Positions 1 to 10,300 of a DNA stretch of 64,000 bases are shown here, in pieces. Position 1 is the first letter of the stretch, and the number at the start of each line of letters is the position of its first letter. Source of the DNA: Monodelphis domestica. Its lineage: Eukaryota; Chordata; Mammalia; Didelphimorphia; Didelphidae. The stretch covers positions 185,612,103 through 185,676,102 of the forward strand of contig NC_077231.1 in NCBI RefSeq assembly GCF_027887165.1, written 5' to 3'. The notes beneath the pieces are model-generated. The model ran no database searches. It was not told the origin of the DNA and was given only the letters and a program-made list of their open reading frames with translations. A program made the translations under genes and the position numbers.

Positions 1-58
1 ACTCCAGATGGGCTCACAAAGAGTTGGACAGGACTGAAATGACTGAGCAAAAACAATA
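1..58 (+). mobile_element. Mar1-type SINE tail (cut by window edge)
   Basis: The first bases (GGGCTCACAAAGAGTTGGAC and the following ACTGA) are the RTE-like 3' tail of a Mar1 SINE whose body lies outside the window. Confidence 0.7.
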
Positions 59-81
59 TTAGGCTACCTCTTTTTTTCTTT

Positions 82-262
82 TAAATCCCTTACTTTCAGT
101 CCTAGTATCAATTTTAAGACACAAGAGTGGCAACGGCTTGGCAATGGAACTCAAATGAGTTGCCTAGGGTCACACAGCTAGGAAGTGTATGGGACCAAAT
201 TTGAACTCAGGTCTTCCTGACTGCTAACCTGATATTCTATCCCCTGTGCTACTTAGCTACCC
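82..262 (-). mobile_element. tRNA-derived marsupial SINE
   Basis: Reverse-oriented copy: tail AAATCCCTTACTTTCAGTCC at the left, then TGGGTCACACAGCTAGGAAG-like B-box flank and a leading part near TAGCTACCC at the right. Confidence 0.7.
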
Positions 263-1021
263 TCGCTGGTCTATCTTGATGCTTGATGCAATCTAGCTTT
301 CTGACCCTTCTTTTAAGGGTCCTAATTGTTTTGACACCTAGCAAAGGAAAATATTAGGCCAGCCTAAGGTATTATTCCTGATCTTGGCATTGACTTTGAC
401 ATTTCTTGTCTCTGTTCTGACAGGAAGCCACTCCCTGGTTAATAATGTTCTGCCCCATTGACATTGTCTATCACAAAGCTTCCTAGTATTAGAAGGTTCT
501 CAGGCTGTTGGTATTGGTATTGGTATATCCCTTGTCTTTGGTAGAGAGCTTTGTGAAATCTGGAAAAGAAGCTGACATCTTCTTCCTCCTCGGCATTTGA
601 GCATCGGCTATCAACTAGCTTCTGGGCATTTGTGGAGGAAATGGGCAGAGACAGATGGAGAGGGGGGAGGGAAGCCATTCACAGAGAAGAGAATAATGGG
701 CAGAGCAGGGAGAATGAGTCTACTTGGCTTGACAGGGCCATGTTCAGTGGAAGTGAGACGTAAAATAGTTAATGAACAGTTCCTCCCAAGGACGCTAGTT
801 GCAAAAGTGTCAGTGAGGCAACCTGGAACAATGAAAGAAGGGAAAACCTTGGGGAAAAAGAATGATAGGGGCTGGCAAAGGGTTAGCCTCTGTGCAAAAC
901 ACGTAAATGACATACTGCAGCTAAACCCAGACCATATCTTAGAGACTGATATGCTAGCTGACCATGGGGGTTGAATTTGTCTTATTTTTTCCTTCTAAAA
1001 TGTCTTTTCTACTTTCATTTA

Positions 1022-1256
1022 CTATTGTTATTGTTTCAGTCATGTTCAACTCAATGACCCTATTTGTGTGTCTCTTAACAAAGATACTAGGGAGGTTTGC
1101 CATTTCTTTTTCACCAGCTCACTTAACAGAAGAGGAAACTGAGGCAACCAAGGCTAAAAGTGACTAGTTCAGAGTTGCACAGCTAGTAAGTGTCAGAGGA
1201 CAGATTTGAACTTGAATCTTCATGACTAGTCACTGATTCACCTAGATGCTTCCTCA
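1022..1256 (-). mobile_element. Mar1-type SINE
   Basis: Reverse orientation. The RTE-like tail (TTTCAGTCATGTTCAACTC...) is at the left, followed by TTTGCCATTTC, the AGAGGAAACTGAGGCA segment and the tRNA-like head. Confidence 0.75.
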
Positions 1257-1691
1257 CCTACTATCATTCTTACTAATAGGACAAACTATATCACATGACC
1301 TAATTTCCAAAACATGGCCATTTTGATTGTACTTTGAAGTTTATAAAGCACTTTCTTCAAATGTTCAAATCAAAAATTTCACAGATGAGGAAGTTGAGAT
1401 TCTAAGATGAAGATGTCCTCCTAAGAGAATTAGACTATCCTTGTTTACTGCATTTCTATGCCCTCAACACATTTACATTATAACAAAGGCTTCACTTACC
1501 CAGACTGTTGAATGGAGATGAATTAAGGCACAAAGATTCTTTCCCATAGCCACTGAGATCTTGCCACAGTCATAGGATTGCCTACTGGCAAAGCCAAGCT
1601 TAGATTTAGCACTCACACATACCCAACAGAGTGGGAATTTCACTTAGTTTTGATTTTGAAGACTGTTACATCCCTGTTCAGCTTTTACTAA

Positions 1692-1925
1692 TGTCTGGTG
1701 AGCCTAGAGTCAGGAAGACTACTTCCTGAGTTCAAGTCCAGCCTTAGACACTTACTAACTGTGCAACCCTGGACAAATCACTTATCCGGGACTGCCTCAG
1801 TTTCCTCTTCTTTAAAATGAGCTGGAGAATGGAACAGTAAACCATTTTATATCTTGACCAAGAAAATGCCAAATGGGGTCCTGAAGAGTTGGATACAATG
1901 AAAATAACTGAACAATAAGACTAAC
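1692..1925 (+). mobile_element. Mar1-type SINE
   Basis: Forward copy with CTAGAGTCAGGAAGACT, GCCTCAGTTTCCTC, GAGCTGGAGAATGGAAC and the tail AATGGGGTCCTGAAGAGTTG. Confidence 0.8.
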
Positions 1926-1929
1926 AACT

Positions 1930-2391
1930 TTTTAAAAGGTGAAATGACAATGTTGGAAGGGATATGGAAAAATAGACATACTAATACATTATTGTTGGCG
2001 CTGTGAATCAATCCAACCATTTTGCAAAGCAATTTGAAATTATGCCCACAGAGTTGTAAAACTGTGTATACCATTAGATACAGCAATACCATTGCTCTTA
2101 AATACTTATAGCAGCTCTCTTTATGGTGGCAAAAAAAAAACAAAACTTGAAATTGAGATGTCTATTAATTGGGGAATGGCTATACAAATTGCGGTATATG
2201 ATTGTGATAGAATACTACTGCACCATAAGAAAGGATGAGCAGATTAGTTTTAAAAGAACTACATGAGAAAATAAAGAGTAAAAAGGAATAGAACCAAGAA
2301 AACATTGTATACAGCTACAGAATTAATACTTGAAGAATAACTTGTGAACCATTCAGCTCCAGAGAATGAACTAAAAAATGGAAACACAAAA

Positions 2392-2395
<4 letters not shown>
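1930..2395 (+). mobile_element. LINE-1 3' end remnant
   Basis: Sense copy of the marsupial L1 3' region: AACCATTTTGCAAAGCAATT, ATTAATTGGGGAATGGCTA, GATAGAATACTACTGCACC and AGAACCAAGAAAACATTG. It abuts the Mar1 copy before it and a TA/TG microsatellite after it. Confidence 0.75.
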
Positions 2396-2448
<53 letters not shown>

Positions 2449-2462
2449 ATGTGTGTATGTTA
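2394..2462. repeat. (AT)n(GT)n microsatellite
   Basis: About 17 AT units, then about 8 GT units and imperfect ATGT copies. Such a tract commonly grows at the end of a LINE or SINE, and here it follows an L1 remnant. Confidence 0.9.
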
Positions 2463-4296
2463 TGTGACTCCTTCCATGGTGTGTTTATGTCGGGGCGAAG
2501 GGCTGAGATAGCTATAAATGAATTCTATTAATAAAAATTTTGAAGATGAAAAAATAACATTCAAGAAAGAAAAATAACTTTTCAAACACCAAGAGAAAAT
2601 ATTCAGGGAAAATTTTGGGAGAAAGGCAACTAAGCAACAATGGGATCTGCAAATCAAGCTGGTTTGGCACAGCTGAACAATGCTGGCTCTGCTTAAAATT
2701 TTTTTAATGAAAATATTATTATATTTGGACTTAAACATCCCCTGAAGGATTTGTCAAGTAGACACTGCAGCATTGTGTGGACTTTCCAACACCAGGAAGT
2801 CTGAGGCTCTGCAAACAAAAGGAACTTGATCAGTCTGTTTTCACTCCCCAAAAAGAATGAGGTATCCAAAATATATATGATATGATACTAGGTGGGGATG
2901 CCAGGTTCTGAACCAGGATGGCTGGCTCAGTCTCCATGGTCTTTATTTCCAATTCAGGAAAGCCAATGAGGTTTCTCTAATTCCTCCAAGATTAAAGTGG
3001 AAATGGCACACATCGGATGTGGCACATCATCCTAAATACACAGACCACAATCTACCCCTTGGGTAAGAGGCAAAAAATATCCAAGTTGTACAATGAATAC
3101 TTTCTTGTCCAATCCAGCTGTTTTAGAGTCTTGAATCTCTGTGAGTAGGGGGTCAGTGCTTGTCAGCATTAGTCCTATATTTTAGCAACCTCCAATTTCC
3201 CCAGCTACTGCTTATTTGGGGAGGTGATTAAAAAAAAATAAAAACCTCTCCAGCTGAGTATTAAAACATCTTTAAAGAAAAGTTTAAATTGTCTAAATGC
3301 TTTGAGAGGTGATGGATTCAAAATTCAAAATGAGATAAAGAATTTTGCAAATTTTCCTTCCTTGCCTATGCCTATTTGTAATAAGGATTTTCTTTTCCTA
3401 TTTTTAGGGAGGGGAGCTGAGAGAAAATAAATGCTTATTCAATAGAAAAAAAGATGTAAAAAATGTAATGGATACCCTTCTTCCTTGCTACAGGAATGGG
3501 GCTAGTTCCTTGACAAAAGAAGAAAAGCCTTCAAGCATTTCTTCCCAGAATAAAATTTTGAAACCACTTTCCAAAGCTTTATGTTTAACTAGTCTTTCAT
3601 ATCTTATGAGAAAAGGAATAAAGGCTAAGGTTCAAGCTGTCATAGTTTTTAATACCTTTTCTTGAACACCTGTTATTCTCTTTAACAAAGAGGTCCAGCT
3701 CTCTTGAAAGGCAGCAATTTAAAAAGCCATGGAAATACGAAACAACAAATACTCAAAATGAAAAATACTGATCCTTAAGATGCTTTCTGATATTTTTCCT
3801 GTAATGATGAATTTTTTCAATTTTCTCTACACATGACTCTAACTAAATAGTGCTTTATTACAATTAGATGTCATTGTCAAATACCAGAAAGAGAGGTTGG
3901 GGAAATCTTTTTATAGTTTTCTTTTTAAAAGAATAAATGTTAAGCTGCAGTCCTGTGGAATGGCAAGAGAACTGAACTTGATGGTCTTCTGGGCTATCTT
4001 TAGGCATAATATTCCTTTATAAAATTGTATATAGATGGAGGGCCAATCTTAGGGTGAGGAAAACCAAGCCCAAGTCTACCTTTGTCATATTGCTGTCACC
4101 TTGTGCCCAAGTTATTTATCTAAAACTAAATAACTAAAAGTCATTAATTTGGATGGGGGAAGAGTTTATATATTGGAAGTTCTCGATAGTCTTATTCGGA
4201 CAGGCGGACCCCAATAAATGCCAAGTATATGACTGTGTACATATACAGATTCATAAGTAATTATAGCTGATCATTTTGTGCCTTAAAAATAGATTT

Positions 4297-4501
4297 GGGG
4301 GCAGCTGGGTATCTCAGTGGTTTGAGAGCCAGGCCTAGAGACGGGAGGTCCTGGGTTCAAATCTGGATTCAGCCACTTCCCAGCTGTGTGACCCTGGGCA
4401 AGTCACTTAACCCCCATTACCTAGCTCTTACCACTCTTCTGCCTTGGAACCAATACACAGTATTGACTCCAAGACAGAAGGTAAGGGTTTAAAAAAAAAA
4501 C
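4297..4501 (+). mobile_element. tRNA-derived SINE with clear target-site duplication
   Basis: Full-length copy beginning GGGGCAGCTGGGTATCTCAG, with a B-box-like GGTTCAAATC and the tail GACAGAAGGTAAGGGTTT plus an A-run. The 9-bp direct repeat AATAGATTT flanks it at 4288-4296 and 4502-4510, so the insertion is well preserved and fairly young. Confidence 0.9.
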
Positions 4502-5034
4502 AATAGATTTTTTGTAGTATTCCTCCCATGGTCTAAATTCATCAAAGGTCCATAGGTTCACCTTAGGGCCAAATGCTAATTTTAGTCCTTAACATTATCC
4601 TACAATGTGATGAGAGAGATATAGGCCAAGCATATTTAATTATTAATAATGTGTAGACTCCAAGGGGGAAAGTATTGGTAGTACCTTTACCACAATGTAC
4701 TATTTACCTGGTTTGGACAAATGCAGTTTTTTTTTTTTTTTTGGTCACAAAAAGCACTTGTAGCATTTGGGGAATATCTACGCTTGGGATACATGGATTC
4801 CTTTACCTACACCCAGGGAATGCCACTTCCAAACCTTGGCTCCTTCCCAACATTACATCTTCCTTTTGCTTGCTCTGCACCATAACCTTCAATAACTTTT
4901 GCAGAAAGTGGGGTTGTGCCCTCACTCTCGTTTTTGCATACTGATGAGGCCTCTATAAGTTGAGATACCTACATGATACTTCTGGGCTTAAAGAGAGGAG
5001 ATCCTTTTTTTTTTCCTTCAGTTTTTCTTATAGG

Positions 5035-5165
5035 CAATACATTTTTGATTTTTGTTTTTTTAATCCATTCTGCTATCCATTTATGTTTTATGGGTGAATT
5101 TGTCCCATTCACATCAAAGTTATAATTATACATTTCCCTCCATCCCATTTTTTCTTCTTTGCTTC
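5035..5165 (-). mobile_element. LINE-1 fragment
   Basis: ATCCATTCTGCTATCCATTT, ATGTTTTATGGGTGAATT and CCCATTCACATCAAAGTTAT resemble antisense L1 sequence (compare mammalian L1 CCCATTTACATTTAAGGTTA). Family assignment is tentative. Confidence 0.4.
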
Positions 5166-5754
5166 TCTTTTTATTATTCCTTCTCAGAAGTCTAATTTTG
5201 TTCAGTTTTTCAAATAAACATCCACTCAGGTTTTTATGAGATACATGGATAATGATTCTTTGTAAAGCTCAATACAATATCAATGGAGCTACTTGTATTT
5301 AAATAGGAACAACTTATCCATGCTTTTCATCAATTCCAACAATAACTTTGCATATAATTCTTCAGTTTTATACGTTTTAGACTTAATTTTATAAGGAAAA
5401 TGCAGATACCAAGTATGAGAAAACAAATTAGGCATGAGATTTTTATCTGCACTAAAAAGCAGAAAAGTATTTGTTTACTGAAGATACATTTAAAATATGA
5501 ACATGTAAGTGTGAATAGGTTTTAATTGCTCCTGACTAACTGCATTAATCAGGATATAGGAAATTGTATGTTACCTAGTAAGAGAATAAAATCATATTCT
5601 ACATTTTCTATTGAGTTGATCGTTATTGGAAGGAAGATCATGGAAAGCTTTGCTATTCTACTAGAAGGCATTAAAAACTAAGGAAGGAAAGTCACTTGCC
5701 CACTTTTCTGTTTCCTAAATAGCTAATGAAGTGCCATTAGAAGAGTCAAAAGAT

Positions 5755-5990
5755 TAAAATAATAATAACTTGCATTATGTGGCACTTGAAAATCTGCAAA
5801 GAGCTTTACAACCATTATCATTTTATTCTCAACAAATCTGAGGAGTAGGTGTTTTCTCCCCATTTTATGAAGCAGGTAGAGGTTAAATGACTTGCCTAGT
5901 CACTCAATTAGTATGTGTCTGAGATTAGATTGAAATCGAGTCTTCCTTCCTTGGTGACCTATGCTCTGGTTGCTGTGCCACCTAGCTCCA
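5755..5990 (-). mobile_element. MIR-like CORE-SINE
   Basis: Reverse copy: AAAGAGCTTTACAACCATTA, CTCCCCATTTTATGAAGCAG, TTAAATGACTTGCCTAGTCA and a tRNA-like right end at GCTGTGCCACCTAGC. Confidence 0.7.
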
Positions 5991-6467
5991 GCCATATAAA
6001 TAAATGTTGGTACAGAGGGCTTTATGTACATTAGCTTATTGGAAGAAAAGAAAAGATTGGTATGAAATTCAGGCCAAGATGACAGGTTAATTATCTGGAT
6101 CTTGGGAACAAACATAAGTGTTCATTTCATTTTTGTATTCTCATTGCTGATACTCAAGACACTTGTAGGATAAATGAACTGAGTGGAATGCTTAAAGCAG
6201 AAAAATAATTTACCTTAATGTATGGATATGGGTAAAACATTTATTATAATTTGTATGAAACAGATATTTCATCAGTAATTCCAGAGGAAAAAAAAAGCTA
6301 GTGTATTTACTTTGTCATTATTAGCTTTCCTTTTACCGGATCCAATGTAGATAAACTACAAATCATTTCTAGAATTATTTCTTTAAATTACATTTTAAAT
6401 ATATTTGGAAATGTAGGTATTTTTCATATCCATTTAAGAGCAGAAAAATCATAAAAAAGATAACATA

Positions 6468-6473
6468 TTTATT
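6468..6473 (-). terminator. CTTNBP2: Polyadenylation signal AATAAA
   Basis: Minus strand reads TGCAATAAATATG and is followed by a U-rich tract (ATCTTTTTTATGATTTTTC), the usual downstream element. It is the first canonical hexamer of this quality after the stop. Another AATAAA about 230 bases further on could act as an alternative. Confidence 0.65.
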
Positions 6474-7060
6474 GCATTAGAATTTCATTCTTTACAGAAG
6501 TCATGATGCAAACTCATAGCATTAATATACATGATGCAACCAATTATCAATGTAGGTAATATAAGAAAAACACAAAACCAAAATTTAACAGGCAGAGTTT
6601 GTGGTTAGTCAAAATATTTAATATGGCTTGTAATGGAAAGAAATTGTTGTATTATCAAATAATTTGTTATTGCCACATTCCAATCACTCCCCATCAAGTA
6701 AAGATAAAATCAAGATCTCTGTCTATAAATTGCATGTACATTTTGTTCTATGCTAATGCTATACATATTTTGCACCACATAGTATGCAATGATATATGAA
6801 CTTCATTGAGTAAGTATATACAGAATACAGATAATTCTGTGGTGATACCCCTGAATATCTTCAATTTAAGCTATTACAATTTTCATAATAGAAAACTACT
6901 TGAAAAGTTGGTGTAACTTCTCGCTGTTGAAGTTTAATCCTATAGAATTTTCAGAAAAAAGTAATTAAAACATTGGCTATAAACAAGTTCTTTACATCGA
7001 AATTGAATCGTGGTCCCATAAGCATATAATATGTTACAATGAAGCAGTTTTTTAAAAAGC

Positions 7061-7068
7061 TATTTACA
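7061..7068 (-). promoter_or_regulatory. Pumilio-type element TGTAAATA in 3'UTR
   Basis: An exact TGTAAATA octamer on the transcript strand, 67 bases after the stop codon. It matches the Pumilio recognition element TGTANATA. The match is seen; function is inferred. Confidence 0.45.
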
Positions 7069-7134
7069 TCTCTTTTTCTTGGTTTTTGTATGAAATATAC
7101 AGAGGAAGTAAATGGTGAGAAGTTGTAGGTAGAT

Positions 7135-7383
7135 CTATTTGTGTGTTTTTTCTATTTGCACATTTTGGCGTGAGTTCCAAATCTCTTCTTTTGAGTTATT
7201 TCCTTCTATTTGCCTTGTATTACTGCTGCTGCTGCTGCTGTTTCTTTTGGTGTTCGGAGAACACTGGGTGACTTTATTTCTAGGTACAGGGAGAAAAGAT
7301 TTTACTCTTGAAACGCCCAACTCAATTTTTGGTTTGCTGATACTGCATTCTACAGTTGGACTGCTGCTGAGAGGACAGACATC
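7135..7383 (-). CDS. CTTNBP2: CTTNBP2 terminal coding exon N with stop codon
   Basis: 249 coding bases after acceptor TTCTGTTCCCCATAG; 82 codons then TAG at 7137-7135. It encodes [48 protein letters not shown], six serines, SNTRQIE... and ends QIEKTHK. The recalled human end is ...SNTRQIE...NEHLEKPNK. The serine run is six codons at 7222-7239, five of them pure AGC. An antisense L1 remnant begins within about 100 bases of the acceptor. Confidence 0.97.
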   Translation of the reverse strand, partial: DVCPLSSSPTVECSISKPKIELGVSRVKSFLPVPRNKVTQCSPNTKRNSSSSSSNTRQIEGNNSKEEIWNSRQNVQIEKTHK

Positions 7384-10300
7384 CTATGGGGAACAGAACA
7401 AAGTGAGACAGGTCTTAGTGACGCTGGATGGAAATAGGAAAAATGTCAACCAGTATTCACCAGAAGCATTTTATTTTTAAATTGAAATTGCTTTCCAGTT
7501 CCTAATTTTCTCCCTTCTGCCTCCTTGCCTTGAGAAAGCAAGAAAAACAAAACTTGTTACAAATAGGTTATAGTCCAGCAAAACCAAATTCCCAAATTTG
7601 ACATATCAAAAGAAAAATGCCTCAATTCATACTCTGAGTCCGTCACCTCTCTAGGTGGAGGTATATAGGGCATGCTTCTTCGCGAGCACTCTGGAACTGT
7701 GGTTTGTCATTGTGTTGATCAGAGTTCCTAAGCCTTCTATCTTTACAGTATCGCATTTTTTTACAATTATTACAATATTGCAATATTATTTGTAAAATTG
7801 TAATTTTTGTAAAATTTTGTAAAATGTAAAAATTGTAAAAATACAATTTACAAAAATTACAATATTGCAATATTACAGTATTACAGTATTTTATATAAAA
7901 TATTCCAGTTCTGCTTGCTTCATTTCATATACTGTAACATTTGGTCACTCTCCAGTTAATGGGCACCCCTCTAAGTTTCCAGGTCTTTTCCACCCCAAAA
8001 AGGGCTGCTTTAAACACTTTTGTACCTATGGGTCCTTTTTCCTTGGATCTCTTTGGGGTTGTAGACCAATTAGACATTAATGTATTTACATTTGTTATTT
8101 TTCTTTTTGGCCATCTTGGCCTACAGGCTTGAGGCCAGATTTGAAGCTTTATTGAAGATTTGAGCCATATTAATTTTCCAGACTTGACTCATCACCAAGA
8201 AAGCTTTCAGCAGAATAGATCCTATGCTTTTTATTTGCTGTCTTAAAGGAGGTGCCTCCTTTTTTCAACTGATGAATAGAAATTGGGTTTTGGTTCTTTG
8301 TTCTATTCTGTGAAATAGGGACCTGAATGAGATTTGCCACCTAAGTAAGATCCTTGAAGGTGAGGGCTGTTTCATTTTAGTCTCTGAAGCTCCACTAACA
8401 CAGTACCTGAAATATAAGAGTTTAATAAATACTTGTTTGTAGACTGACCAATTTTCTGAACACTTTCCTTTGGATGAAAACTGAGTTGTGGAAACATCTA
8501 TTCAAAGAGTTACGTTAGGCAAGGACTAGGGAACCAGAGGCTGACATGGACTCTATGGGCTAGGAGAAGTCCTGTGTCTCAGGCTAGAGACACACGCTAT
8601 GCCTCAAGAGCGCCACACGGTATGGTGGAAAATGTACCGCCTTTGGCATCAGTACTGCCTAGGATACAGACTCTATAGATTTATGCTGGATCAGTCACCT
8701 CAAATTTCTTATGTGTAAAATGAAGTATTGAAACCAGATGGCCTCTGATGTCTCTTCCAGTGCTAGGTGGCCTAGTAGATAGGATGCTTGTCTTGGAATT
8801 AAGAATATCTGAACTGGGGGGCAGTTGAGTGACTCAGAACATTGAGAACTAGATCTAAAGATGGGGGGGTGTCCTAGGTTCAAATCTGGTCCCAGACACT
8901 TCCTAGTAGTATGACCCAGTACAAATCACTTAACCCCCATTTCCCATCCCTTATAACTTGTCTGCCTTAGAACCAGTGCATAGTATTGATTCTAAGTTGG
9001 AAGGTAAGGGTTAAAAAAAAAGTATCTGAGCTGGCTTTATGAACCTACTAAGCAAGTCATTTAACTTCTGTTTGACTCGGTTACTTTACTTGTAAAATAA
9101 GGATGGTAGGGGAAGTAGATAGAAAGCCAGATGTGGAGAAGGAAGGTCCTGGGTTTAAATCTAACCTCAGACAATTCCTAGTTGTGTGACCCTGGAAAAG
9201 TCACTTAATCCCAATCATCTAGCCCTCAACTGCTCTTCTGCCTTAGAAACAATATTTAATATAAATTCCAAGGAAGAGAAAGTAAGGTTTAAAATAAATA
9301 AAATGGGAATAGAAATTGGTTCTGTGTCACAAGGTTCCTGGGAAACTCAAATGAGATTTTATATTTATGTACATACATATGTCTGTTTGTCTAGTACTTT
9401 CTATGCAGACCTCAAAGTAATTAAATGTTAGCTATTATTCTTATCTTCTGATTCAAAAAAGAGAAAAATCCCGTGGGTCAATAATTGGGGTGATTTCTTC
9501 CAAAGAAAAGAAAAATCTATCTGAAATTTCTATCAACCTTTAAAATGTCTGTCCTGCAAAGGAGAAAAGGGGGGGGGGGAGGATAACGTGCCCTGTAGGG
9601 CCCTGTCAAGCATGCATATTTAAGGTGATGGTTCTAGAGCAGAGTCCAAGTTAGGTTATACTTATGGAATGTTAAAGAGTTCCTCTCCAGGGCAAGGCTG
9701 AGGAGGAGAGGTACAGAGAGAGACTGTGGAGCCAGGAAGAAGGTCATACTACAGAGTACTTTAGCTAAATTAGGCACTTTGCCCAGCGGGAGCACACCCC
9801 ATAAAAATACAGATGTCAGAACAATACCTTTGATAGTCTGATTATCTTCTAGGTGGCATAAAGTTGTGAAAATTGGGTAGTTGTTGTAATATGAAAATGC
9901 ATGATTGCTCTATGTCTTGCCAATTGCGCCCAATTGAATTCAAAGTTCAGGAGATAACAACACCTCCTTACGTTTGTACCTTGACTTAGAGGTTTCCAAA
10001 GCATTTTTATAAATACCTTCTCATTTTTTCCTCACTGCTATCCTATGAAGTAGGCAGGGCACATATTTATAGCCCTTCTTTATAGCCAATGATACTGTAT
10101 CTGACATGGTATAAATGACTTGGCCAAAGCTCTCTGGCAAATAAGGATTATGCAGGTCAAGGGAGAGGATTGTCTCTGCTGGTCACATGTCAGAGTAGCC
10201 TATTCAGTTCTGGGAACTATTTTAAGAGAATATTAAGTTGGAGTTTATTGAAAAGGGGGCAAACAAGTCCATAAAGGTTTTATAACATATTTTATATCAG

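Larger units (their letters stand above)
1..6440. other. Intergenic region downstream of CTTNBP2
   Basis: It holds repeats listed separately (SINEs at 82, 1022, 1692, 4297 and 5755; L1 at 1930 and 5035; one microsatellite). The remaining blocks 270-1020, 1260-1690, 2465-4280, 4515-5030 and 5170-5750 show no exon, promoter or recognised repeat. Human synteny would put the CFTR 3' end to the left, but no CFTR sequence was recognised. Confidence 0.6.
6445..7134 (-). other. CTTNBP2: CTTNBP2 3' untranslated region
   Basis: From the stop codon to about 25 bases past AATAAA at 6473-6468. The stretch is AT-rich and free of recognisable SINE or LINE sequence, unlike the flanks, which fits a maintained UTR of roughly 690 bases. 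The exact cleavage site is inferred. Confidence 0.7.

Noticed and set aside
597-974. 125-residue plus-strand open frame, the longest in the window
   Set aside because: No recognisable domain, no splice partners, and an overlapping antisense frame of similar length. Probably chance in a GC-richer stretch.
4297-4501. tRNA gene, because of A- and B-box-like words
   Set aside because: These belong to a tRNA-derived SINE with a target-site duplication; the cloverleaf is not maintained.
6236-6245. Alternative AATAAA on the minus strand
   Set aside because: Further downstream and without as good a U-rich element; kept only as a possible secondary site.
1-6440. CFTR 3' exon or UTR at the left edge
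   Set aside because: Expected from synteny, but no CFTR C-terminal coding sequence was recognised; the human gap of about 40 kb explains its absence.
7139-7480. 113-residue plus-strand open frame
   Set aside because: Shadow of CTTNBP2 exon N on the other strand.
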